A stretch of 10,742 bases of DNA from an uncultured Actinomycetes bacterium. GTDB taxonomy: Bacteria > Actinomycetota > Actinomycetes > Nanopelagicales > Nanopelagicaceae. Under the pieces are notes generated by a model. It searched no databases. It was not told the DNA's origin and worked only from the letters and a program-made list of their open reading frames with translations. Numbering within the stretch: the stretch's first letter is position 1; every line of letters starts with the position of its first letter. Location: positions 1 through 10,742 of the forward strand of contig CAIUAO010000106.1 of the NCBI GenBank assembly GCA_903897155.1. Direction: 5' to 3'. Below, piece by piece: positions 1 to 6,268 of this stretch. Both the position numbers and the translations under genes were made by a program.

Positions 1-790
1 CAAACATTTCAACAAACTCGGAGCCAGAAATTGAATAGAAAGGAACATTCGCTTCTCCTGCAACTGCGCGAGCAAGCAATGTCTTACCTGTCCCTGGAGG
101 GCCATAAAGTAGAACACCCTTAGGAATTTTCGCCCCAATGTCCTGATACTTTTTTGGATCAGCAAGGAAATCTTTGATTTCTCGAAGTTCTGCAACAGCT
201 TCATCAGCACCAGCAACGTCGGCAAAAGTATTTTGTGGGTTCTCCTTATTTTGCATCTTGGCTTTTGAGCGGCCAAAAGAGAAAATTCGATTTCCACCTT
301 GAGCGTTGCCCATAAAAAGAAGTATTAAAAATCCGATCACAAGAATTGGCGCAAAACTAAAGAACATTGACGCTAGAAATGAAGTGGTTGGTACCTTTAC
401 ATTCCATGCCTTTGCTGGCGGATTGCTTGTCAATAGTTCAGTGATTTGCTGTTCTTCGTTCGCAACATAATTTGCCTGGATATGTGAAGAGCCCTGCACT
501 GTAGTTCCAGACTTTAAGATCAACTGAATACGTTGATCTTTATCAATAAGAAGGGCTGACTCAACTTTGTTTTGAGAAATTTCAGCCAAAATTGTTGAGG
601 TGTCGACACTTGTATATGTGGCGCCACTACTAGAAATTTTTCCAAAAGCGATGACAAAAAGAAGCGCAATGACAATCCAAAAAAGCGGACCGCGAACTAC
701 TTTACGGATGCGCTTTCGAGGAACCTGAATTTTTTTATCAGTCAGTTTCTTTTTCTTTGTCAACTTCTTTTTCTCTTTTCCCGTGCTCAT
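1..790 (-). CDS. ftsH: FtsH ATP-dependent zinc metalloprotease, N-terminal part (cut by window edge)
   Basis: Membrane-anchored AAA+ protease that extracts and degrades misfolded membrane proteins and some cytosolic regulators. Only the first 263 codons lie in the window; the reading frame runs off the left edge, so the rest of the AAA domain and the zinc-protease domain are outside. Visible are a lysine-rich cytosolic tail (residues 1-34), a first membrane segment (about 35-50), an extracytoplasmic domain, a second membrane segment (about 142-160), the FtsH-type 'FADVAGADEA' entry to the AAA module, and Walker A GPPGTGKT at 230-237. The sequence breaks off at 'SGSEFVEMF', also typical of FtsH. 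The ATG overlaps the hpt stop as ATGA and has no Shine-Dalgarno, so translation is probably coupled to hpt. The identification is near certain; the protease half cannot be checked here. Confidence 0.97.
   Translation of the reverse strand, partial: MSTGKEKKKLTKKKKLTDKKIQVPRKRIRKVVRGPLFWIVIALLFVIAFGKISSSGATYTSVDTSTILAEISQNKVESALLIDKDQRIQLILKSGTTVQGSSHIQANYVANEEQQITELLTSNPPAKAWNVKVPTTSFLASMFFSFAPILVIGFLILLFMGNAQGGNRIFSFGRSKAKMQNKENPQNTFADVAGADEAVAELREIKDFLADPKKYQDIGAKIPKGVLLYGPPGTGKTLLARAVAGEANVPFYSISGSEFVEMF
740..775 (-). repeat. Imperfect 18-bp tandem duplication in the 5' end of ftsH
   Basis: Two adjacent 18-bp units (758-775 and 740-757) match at 14 of 18 positions and encode EKKKLT followed by KKKKLT. 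They lie in the lysine-rich cytosolic tail before the first membrane segment, where length variation would be tolerated. Confidence 0.7.
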
Positions 791-1338
791 GAATACACAT
801 GCTTTGCTAAGACTCCAATAAAATCTAGATTCCGATATCGCTCGTTATAGTCAAGCCCATACCCAACAACAAACTCGGTTGGAATATCAAACCCAACATA
901 TTTAACATCGACGGCAACTTTTGCAGCATCGGGTTTACGAAGCATTGTTAAAATTTCGACAGTCTTAGTCCCGCGGGATTCTAAGTTTGCTTTGAGCCAT
1001 GAAAGGGTTAAGCCGGTATCAACGATATCTTCAACAATGAGTACATGTTTATTTGTAATGTCTCGGTCAAGGTCTTTGAGGATTCTGACTACACCACTTG
1101 ATTTAGTTCCTGATCCATATGATGAAACTGCCATCCAGTCCATTTCAACATGTCGGTTAAGTGTGCGAACAAAATCTGCCATAGTCATAACGGCGCCTTT
1201 AAGAATTCCAATCACAAGTAATTCTTTTCCTTCATAATCTTTTTCAACTGCGCGCGCCAATTCCGCGATACGAGTTTGGATCTGTTCATGTGTCACTACG
1301 ACGCGTTCGATGTCTGCGCGACTTGTTCCAAGATCCAC
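787..1338 (-). CDS. hpt: Hypoxanthine(-guanine) phosphoribosyltransferase
   Basis: Cytosolic purine-salvage enzyme that transfers phosphoribose from PRPP to hypoxanthine or guanine, giving IMP or GMP. At 183 residues it has the normal bacterial length. Type I PRTase landmarks are in order: the 'GILKGAV' strand (44-50), the mobile catalytic loop 'SSYGSGTKSSG' (72-82), the PRPP-binding motif EDIVDTG (103-109) and the purine-site segment from KYVGFDIP to YNERYRN (146-170). The start is GTG at 1338, supported by AGGAG at 1345-1349 with 6-nt spacing. The gene lies between tilS and ftsH, its usual place in Actinobacteria and Firmicutes, and its stop overlaps the ftsH start by 4 bp. Nothing is missing or broken. 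Confidence 0.97.
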   Translation of the reverse strand: MDLGTSRADIERVVVTHEQIQTRIAELARAVEKDYEGKELLVIGILKGAVMTMADFVRTLNRHVEMDWMAVSSYGSGTKSSGVVRILKDLDRDITNKHVLIVEDIVDTGLTLSWLKANLESRGTKTVEILTMLRKPDAAKVAVDVKYVGFDIPTEFVVGYGLDYNERYRNLDFIGVLAKHVYS

Positions 1339-1344
1339 GGTGCT

Positions 1345-1349
1345 CTCCT
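1345..1349 (-). promoter_or_regulatory. Shine-Dalgarno of hpt (fixes the GTG start)
   Basis: AGGAG on the minus strand lies 6 nt before the GTG codon. It is one of the few strong ribosome-binding sites in the window and supports GTG as the true start, since no upstream in-frame ATG fits. Confidence 0.8.
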
Positions 1350-1360
1350 ATGAAGTAATC

Positions 1361-1376
1361 CCGACCTGATGGCCGG
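1361..1376 (-). other. Intercistronic hairpin between tilS and hpt
   Basis: On the minus strand the RNA would read CCGGCC-AUCA-GGUCGG: a six-pair stem (five GC pairs and one G-U) with a 4-nt loop. It sits in the 43-bp tilS-hpt gap, just before the hpt ribosome-binding site. No U-tract follows, so it is not a typical intrinsic terminator. It could act as an mRNA-processing or stability element. The pairing is seen directly; the role is a guess. Confidence 0.4.
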
Positions 1377-1380
1377 ACTT

Positions 1381-1600
1381 GCTATCCCTGCGAGAGCGAA
1401 AGTCTGCCCGAAATTCGTCCTACCTTCACACCACCAGGGAGGGAGACTTCCCCTTGCCCGTGCCAGGCTGTGATCAGCGCCTCTACGGCAGCCACATGAT
1501 CGGCTGTAATCGAGCCGCTGGGGGCTCCGGCTGCGAGGATCACCCTACGCAGCACCCGGCTACGAACTGCCTTAGGGAGTGTGGCAAGAAGCTCAACATC
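1381..1600. other. GC-rich patch at the 3' end of tilS
   Basis: Counted by hand, 1441-1560 contains 81 G/C of 120 (about 68%) and 1381-1440 contains 34 of 60, whereas 1621-1680 contains 23 of 60. The change is abrupt and confined to the last third of tilS, up to its stop. The reading frame is intact across it. Confidence 0.75.
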
Positions 1601-2332
1601 AAGATCTTGAGAGGTCTTTGCTTTCAAAAAATCATCAGCATATTGATCTAGTGCATCTGCATCTTCGCGCAAAATTCTCGCACTTCTAGAAAGTGCATCA
1701 ATAATCCCTGGCCCTAAATCATTTTCTAAAATTGGCAATATATTTTTTCTCACTCTTACACGTGCATAGCTGTCATCAGAATTGTGTGGGTCTACCCAAG
1801 GAGATAAATTATTTTCGCGGCATACTTCTTCAGTAGTACTTCGATCAATATGAAGAATTGGACGAATATAGATTCCGTTTTCTTCTGCCATTCCAGATAG
1901 TGATCGTGTCCCTGATCCACGCGCAAGCCCGAGCAAAACACTTTCAGCTTGATCATTTTTTGTGTGTGCTAAAAAGAAATAATCTGGTGAGTACTGTACG
2001 ATTGCGGCATCAAAAGCACTGTAGCGAGCACGGCGTGCAGATGCTTCTAAACCATCAATTATTTCAACATGAACTCGAACAATTTCAATATTGATTATGC
2101 CAATTTTTCTTAAATTCTCTGCTGCGCTCTGTGCGGTCTTATCAGAACCCTCTTGAAGACCATGATCAATAATTAGCGCAATTACTTCGACACTATGATG
2201 TGATGCTTCTTGATAAGTTGCAAGTGCAAGTGCGAGTGAATCAGCGCCTCCTGATACACCTATTAAAATTCTGGCACTTGCATTCTCTAGCCATGGCTTA
2301 ACAGCTTGTCGCAAAACAAGTGTTGATTTCAT
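1382..2332 (-). CDS. tilS: tRNA(Ile)-lysidine synthetase
   Basis: ATP-dependent enzyme that converts C34 of the tRNA-Ile CAU anticodon to lysidine, so that the tRNA reads AUA and is charged with isoleucine. The N-terminal PP-loop ATPase domain shows SGGADS (27-32), DHGL (56-59), the HTKNDQAES segment (123-131) and LARGSG (136-141). A shorter C-terminal substrate domain follows. At 316 residues it is of the short actinobacterial type, lacking the full C-terminal domain of the E. coli enzyme. The ATG at 2332 follows the nlpC stop after only 3 bp, so the two are probably co-transcribed. Its 3' end (about 1381-1600) is much richer in GC than the rest of the gene, yet the frame stays open and the protein looks normal. 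Confidence 0.95.
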   Translation of the reverse strand: MKSTLVLRQAVKPWLENASARILIGVSGGADSLALALATYQEASHHSVEVIALIIDHGLQEGSDKTAQSAAENLRKIGIINIEIVRVHVEIIDGLEASARRARYSAFDAAIVQYSPDYFFLAHTKNDQAESVLLGLARGSGTRSLSGMAEENGIYIRPILHIDRSTTEEVCRENNLSPWVDPHNSDDSYARVRVRKNILPILENDLGPGIIDALSRSARILREDADALDQYADDFLKAKTSQDLDVELLATLPKAVRSRVLRRVILAAGAPSGSITADHVAAVEALITAWHGQGEVSLPGGVKVGRISGRLSLSQG

Positions 2333-2335
2333 TCT

Positions 2336-3568
2336 TTAAACACGCCCACCCGATGGCATCAAGCCAGAGATGCTATACATATTAGAAAAGAGCAATCCCT
2401 TAGACTTTGAATTTGCTTCCCACATCATGCCGTTGCCCGCATAAATAGTTATGTGATGGATATTTTGAACAGTTCCGTCGTAAGAATAGAAAAGTAAATC
2501 ACCGGGTACTAATTGGCTAAAGGGAACTCTCTGCGTGGCAACAAAGTAAAGAGCCGCGTTAAGGCGGGACCACTCTGGATACCCCAGACCAGCAGATCTA
2601 TACGCTGCATAAACTAGACCTGAGCAGTCAAAACTATTTGGGCCCTGCGCTCCCCACACGTATGGTTTGCGAGCAAGTACCTGTTTCTTTGCAAATTCAA
2701 CCGCCGTAGCTCTAATCGAATCTGAGGAACGAATAGTTGAACGCCCGGTAAAACCTCGATCAGCCCAAACTTTTGATTGGCCAGAAGTATGGGCCGCTGT
2801 ATTTGCACTTGATTCTTCTAACTGAGAGAGCGCTAATTGTTGTTGGAGGGTAATTCTAAAATTACGCGCTTTCTGTAACTCAACAATTAATTGGGCTTGC
2901 TCAGCTTTCAGTTTATCAACTTCGGATTGCTGGGCAGATTTTGCCGCATCTGCTTCAGCTTTTGCAGTTGCAACTTTTGCAGTAGCTGTAGCCTGAGCAG
3001 CTTTGGCTTGAGTAGCAGCAACTTTTGCGGCTTGAGCGACCACTAGCGCAGATTTATATCTTGCTAATGCCACCGAGTCCGATGCGCCAACTTGGTTCAG
3101 CATTCCGAGTCGATCAATAAGATCTTGTGGGCCATTCGATTCTAGAACGCTATTAAGAGATGTAAAACCACCACCGTGTATATAGGCATTTGCTGCCATA
3201 CGTCCAATAGTTCTATTGGCCTCCACAACGGCTACTGCAGTTAAGGCAGCGTGGGCTGCTGCTGTATTGGCTTGTTGTGTTGCTACAGAAAGCGCGACTT
3301 GTGCATGGACCAACTTAGATTTTGCCACTTGTGCTTTTACCGCAAGTTTCTGCAATACATTTGTAGCAGAATTTAATTTTTGCTCTGCAGTAGCAGCTGC
3401 TTGTGCTTTAGCATTTTCAGCGGATTGTGCTGCAGCAATTTGTTCCTTTGTTGGGGCTTTTGGCTTTGGCGAGGGCGTAGCCGCAAATGTAGATTGCGGG
3501 ATAAACACGCATAAAGCGATAAGGGCGATAGTCGCCTTCGCTTTATGGTGGATCGGTCTTGAAATCAT
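2336..3568 (-). CDS. Secreted NlpC/P60 peptidoglycan endopeptidase with coiled-coil N-terminal region
   Basis: Exported cysteine peptidase expected to cut peptide stems of peptidoglycan during cell separation, like mycobacterial RipA/RipB. A signal peptide covers residues 1-29 (hydrophobic 12-24, probable cleavage after STFA). A Pro/Lys stretch and long Ala/Lys/Gln-rich helical segments follow, about 40-125 and 165-255. Between them lies a 'GFTSLNSVLES...DLIDRL' segment typical of actinobacterial cell-wall hydrolases. The C-terminal NlpC/P60 domain (about 285-410) has the nucleophile in FDCSGLVY (Cys315), the histidine in HHITIYAG (His372), and Glu384 at the usual third polar position. The ATG has AGGGGG 8 nt upstream. 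The gene precedes tilS by 3 bp. The domain call is firm; the exact bond cleaved is inferred. Confidence 0.93.
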   Translation of the reverse strand: MISRPIHHKAKATIALIALCVFIPQSTFAATPSPKPKAPTKEQIAAAQSAENAKAQAAATAEQKLNSATNVLQKLAVKAQVAKSKLVHAQVALSVATQQANTAAAHAALTAVAVVEANRTIGRMAANAYIHGGGFTSLNSVLESNGPQDLIDRLGMLNQVGASDSVALARYKSALVVAQAAKVAATQAKAAQATATAKVATAKAEADAAKSAQQSEVDKLKAEQAQLIVELQKARNFRITLQQQLALSQLEESSANTAAHTSGQSKVWADRGFTGRSTIRSSDSIRATAVEFAKKQVLARKPYVWGAQGPNSFDCSGLVYAAYRSAGLGYPEWSRLNAALYFVATQRVPFSQLVPGDLLFYSYDGTVQNIHHITIYAGNGMMWEANSKSKGLLFSNMYSISGLMPSGGRV

Positions 3569-3576
3569 TGTAATAG

Positions 3577-3582
3577 CCCCCT
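3577..3582 (-). promoter_or_regulatory. Shine-Dalgarno of the NlpC/P60 gene
   Basis: AGGGGG on the minus strand, 8 nt before the ATG, in the 89-bp gap after the ABC permease. A -10-like TATCCT (3600-3605 on the minus strand) lies further upstream, but no convincing -35 accompanies it. A separate promoter for this gene is possible, not shown. Confidence 0.55.
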
Positions 3583-3657
3583 GGGGAAGGAATCACATAA
3601 GGATAAGTGATCATGCACTGGTGAGAGCGCTTTTTCACCTGAGAATAATCTGTGTCG

Positions 3658-4449
3658 CTAGTTAGATACATCTCGCTTTTTAAAAAGTATTGCAACCACG
3701 ATTGCACCAAAAATCAAATAAGTCCCAGAGGTCGCTAATGAACGTTGATAGCTAATAATTGATGTGCCACCCTGAGATATGTTTGCAAAGTTTGCTCCGG
3801 GTAACCATTTTGTGGTGGATGAAATCACGGCCCCTAATATATTTTCAAGGATTAAGCACCAAAGAACGCCGATTGAAATAGAGGTAATTGGTGATCTAAA
3901 TAGAAGACCAAGAATCATTCCTAAAGTTCCGAATGCTAAGGTTCCAAGGAAGATATTGATAAATGTCTCTCCTAAAAGTTGAAGACCTGATGCGCTCATC
4001 CAAGCACTTGTACTAATTGCAGAACGTGGAGCAAGCACAAAAGAAATACTGAGCGCACATACTGCTGCTGCCAATTCAAGCCAAATTGTAAAAAAAGCCA
4101 TGGCAAAATATTTACCAATGAGTACTTTTAACCGTGATGGTTGACGAACCAAAATGTTACGTAAAGTTCCCAAGGAATATTCTTGTGCGGTTTGTGAGGC
4201 AAAAACACAGAGAGCAACAATTCCAAGAAAGAATCCCATAATCTGGAAACCGTAAACAAGTCCATTTTTACCACTTAAGAAATCATTGGTAATGAGCACC
4301 CCTCGTGCTCCATTTGGTTTGCCTGAATGAACTCTTAAAAATACAAAGGAGGTGAAGAAAGCGGTAAGTAACACAACACCAATTAAAGTTGGGATCAGCA
4401 AAGTTTTACGACGCAGTTTTCGCAGCTCACCAAACATCATTCTTATCAT
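3658..4449 (-). CDS. ABC-2 type transporter permease
   Basis: Integral membrane half of an ABC exporter, 263 residues. About six membrane segments can be seen, near residues 19-38, 66-85, 113-139, 162-184, 190-210 and 241-257. The segment 'TAQEYSLGTLRNIL' followed by 'RLKVLIGKYFA' (88-116) is characteristic of the ABC-2 family that pairs with DrrA/BcrA/NatA-like ATPases. The start abuts the stop of the ATPase gene with no gap. AGGTGA lies 4 nt before the ATG, inside the ATPase gene. Two further ATG codons at residues 4 and 5 are possible alternative starts. The substrate cannot be told from sequence; peptides, lipids, antibiotics or ions are all possible for this family. Confidence 0.9.
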   Translation of the reverse strand: MIRMMFGELRKLRRKTLLIPTLIGVVLLTAFFTSFVFLRVHSGKPNGARGVLITNDFLSGKNGLVYGFQIMGFFLGIVALCVFASQTAQEYSLGTLRNILVRQPSRLKVLIGKYFAMAFFTIWLELAAAVCALSISFVLAPRSAISTSAWMSASGLQLLGETFINIFLGTLAFGTLGMILGLLFRSPITSISIGVLWCLILENILGAVISSTTKWLPGANFANISQGGTSIISYQRSLATSGTYLIFGAIVVAILFKKRDVSN

Positions 4450-5352
4450 TTACTCACCTGTCATTTCAAAGAAAGTCTCTTCCAGGCTTGGCTGAGTAAC
4501 AGAAATCGTTGCCAAGGTAATCCCGGCTTCAAATGCCAATCTATTAAATGTAGGGGCCCAATCAACTGCTCCTAAAATTGTTATAGCGCCGTCAGCAACG
4601 GTTGCTTTCTTGCCATATTTTCTTGCGATCTCCACTAACTTATTAAGATCAACTCCAAATTCTGGCTTCACAACAAGAAGTGGGTTCTGAGCAGCAAGTA
4701 AATCGTGTGTGCGCCCAGTAAAAATTACTTTACCCTCCCGAAGCATGACTAGATGATCTGAGATCATCTCTAGTTCACTGAGTAAATGTGATGAAACAAA
4801 AATGCTGGTACCGGATTTTGCCATCTCTTTAATAAGGTTTCTAATCTCCTGAATACCCGATGGGTCCAAACCATTTGTAGGTTCATCTAAAACAAGTAAT
4901 TTTGGATGCGGAAGAAGCGCCGCTGCAATACCCAAACGTTGCTTCATACCAAGTGAATATGTTTTATATTTTGAATCTCCGCGATCACTTAGACCTACTT
5001 GTTCAAGTAGCGTGGCAACTCTTTTTTGGTTAAACCCTCCAATTGAGGCAAGTACACGTAAGTTCTCGGCACCTGATAGCGCTGGATAAAAAGCAGGACC
5101 TTCAATCATTGCCCCCACATTAAATAAATATTTTTCGGGTTGCCTTATATCTTCTCCAAGTACGGTTCCTGTGCCATGCGTTGGTTTGATGAGCCCAAGA
5201 AGCATTCGCATAGTTGTAGTTTTGCCCGAACCATTGGGTCCGACAAAACCACATATAGAACCTATTGGAACTTCAAAAGAAGCTTGAGCTACGGCCTGAC
5301 GCTCACCATAAACTTTTGAAAGCGCTGAAACAGAGATTGCTAAGTCACTCAT
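4450..5352 (-). CDS. ABC exporter ATP-binding protein (DrrA/CcmA-like)
   Basis: Nucleotide-binding subunit that powers the permease encoded directly downstream. All motifs are present in 300 residues: Walker A GPNGSGKTT (38-46), signature YSLGMKQR (132-139), Walker B LLVLDEP (152-158) with the catalytic Glu157, D-loop NGLD (160-163) and the H-loop SSHLLSE with His189. A C-terminal extension of about 90 residues after the core ends in 'PSLEETFFEMTGE', the usual tail of exporter ATPases of this class. The ATG overlaps the ctaB stop as ATGA and no Shine-Dalgarno precedes it, so translation is probably coupled to ctaB. Placement next to ctaB does not by itself prove a heme-related substrate. Confidence 0.95.
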   Translation of the reverse strand: MSDLAISVSALSKVYGERQAVAQASFEVPIGSICGFVGPNGSGKTTTMRMLLGLIKPTHGTGTVLGEDIRQPEKYLFNVGAMIEGPAFYPALSGAENLRVLASIGGFNQKRVATLLEQVGLSDRGDSKYKTYSLGMKQRLGIAAALLPHPKLLVLDEPTNGLDPSGIQEIRNLIKEMAKSGTSIFVSSHLLSELEMISDHLVMLREGKVIFTGRTHDLLAAQNPLLVVKPEFGVDLNKLVEIARKYGKKATVADGAITILGAVDWAPTFNRLAFEAGITLATISVTQPSLEETFFEMTGE

Positions 5353-6239
5353 GGTTTAGCAACTAGCACACCAATAACAAGTAGGAGTGAGTAGATACTC
5401 AAATATGTAATTGACCACTGAAATAACTTTGCTGCGGACGAGCCCGAATCAGTTCCGCCTATTTTTATCAGCTGAGCCATGAATCCGATGGCCATCAGGA
5501 TTGTTATTGCCCAAATCCATATTGGCATATGTGCTGACCATAAAACAGCAAGCGATGTGCCAAACATGAAAACCGAGTGAAACCACATCTGCTTTTGGAC
5601 TGACTTGATTGAAGCAACTACTGGGAGCATGGGAATACCAGCAGCTTCGTAGTCATCTTTATATTTAATAGCCAATGCCCAGAAGTGTGGCGGGGTCCAA
5701 AAGAAAATTAATACAAAAAATAACCACGCAGTGAGTGAAAGTGAATTTGTTACTGCGGCCCATCCGATCAGTACGGGCATGCAACCTGCGATACCTCCCC
5801 ACACAATATTTTGAGAGGTTCTACGCTTGAGCCATATCGTATATCCAAAGACATAAAATAAAATAGCTACAGCAGTCAAAAGCGTTGCAAGGTGTGTAGT
5901 AAAAATCCAGAAAATAATTAGCGAAATAACGGTAAGGGCTCCTGCAAAAATAGTTGCTGCAAACTCACTTACTTCACCTTTTACGATTGGGCGCTTGTCG
6001 GTTCTACGCATCAATCGATCTGATTCAACTTCAATGACCATGTTAAAAGCATTTGCTGCTCCAGCAGCAAGAGTCCCGCCAATGAGTGTGGCAATTGTGA
6101 TTTTCAGTGATGGATATCTATGTGCATGGTTGGAAGCGTAGGTAGCAAGAAAGAGCGCAGGAAGAGTTGTGACTAGCAATAGCTCTACAACGCGTAACTT
6201 CATCAGCGCAACGTATGAGGAGGCCTTGGATTGGCTCAT
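5349..6239 (-). CDS. ctaB: Protoheme IX farnesyltransferase (heme O synthase)
   Basis: UbiA-family membrane prenyltransferase that adds a farnesyl group to heme B to give heme O, a cofactor or precursor for heme-copper oxidases. The 296 residues hold several hydrophobic segments. The first prenyl-diphosphate motif region is 'NAFNMVIEVESD' (63-74) followed by RLMRRTDKRP. The second conserved loop is KYKDDYEAAGIPMLPVV (192-208), which is diagnostic of CtaB/CyoE, as is 'WTPPHFWALA' (181-190). In the first motif the usual Asp residues (as in NxxxDxDxD) are Glu at 70 and 72, with Asp74 kept. No Shine-Dalgarno precedes the ATG; a -10-like TACTAT ends 6 nt before it. The gene follows dacB by 29 bp and is probably read both from its own promoter and by read-through. 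Confidence 0.95.
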   Translation of the reverse strand: MSQSKASSYVALMKLRVVELLLVTTLPALFLATYASNHAHRYPSLKITIATLIGGTLAAGAANAFNMVIEVESDRLMRRTDKRPIVKGEVSEFAATIFAGALTVISLIIFWIFTTHLATLLTAVAILFYVFGYTIWLKRRTSQNIVWGGIAGCMPVLIGWAAVTNSLSLTAWLFFVLIFFWTPPHFWALAIKYKDDYEAAGIPMLPVVASIKSVQKQMWFHSVFMFGTSLAVLWSAHMPIWIWAITILMAIGFMAQLIKIGGTDSGSSAAKLFQWSITYLSIYSLLLVIGVLVAKP

Positions 6240-6245
6240 AACGGC

Positions 6246-6251
6246 ATAGTA
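6246..6251 (-). promoter_or_regulatory. Candidate -10 element for a leaderless ctaB transcript
   Basis: TACTAT on the minus strand (TANNNT form) ends exactly 6 nt before the ctaB ATG, so the expected transcription start falls on the A of the start codon. There is no Shine-Dalgarno. No clear -35 is visible, and the upstream bases lie at the end of dacB. Confidence 0.55.
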
Positions 6252-6268
6252 ACCACTATTTGAGGCAT

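Noticed and set aside
1379..1651. 90-codon plus-strand frame opposite the 3' end of tilS
   Set aside because: It is explained by the GC-rich patch on the opposite strand of an intact tilS; the predicted peptide has no family features.
3620..3639. Inverted repeat GGTGA...TCACC between the permease and nlpC genes, considered as a terminator or riboswitch
   Set aside because: In the minus-strand RNA only five pairs form before mismatches and no U-tract follows. I could not match the 89-bp gap to a known riboswitch such as the c-di-AMP class found before some wall-hydrolase genes.
3216..3665. 149-codon plus-strand frame rich in Ala and Cys opposite the NlpC/P60 gene
   Set aside because: It is the antisense of the Ala-rich coiled-coil region, which rarely yields stops on the other strand. 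It has no recognisable domain and the minus-strand gene is certain.
6237..6248. Three-codon frame ATG-CCG-TTA-TGA overlapping the ctaB start as ATGA
   Set aside because: Its ATG overlaps the proposed ctaB -10 element and would not be transcribed from it; most likely chance.
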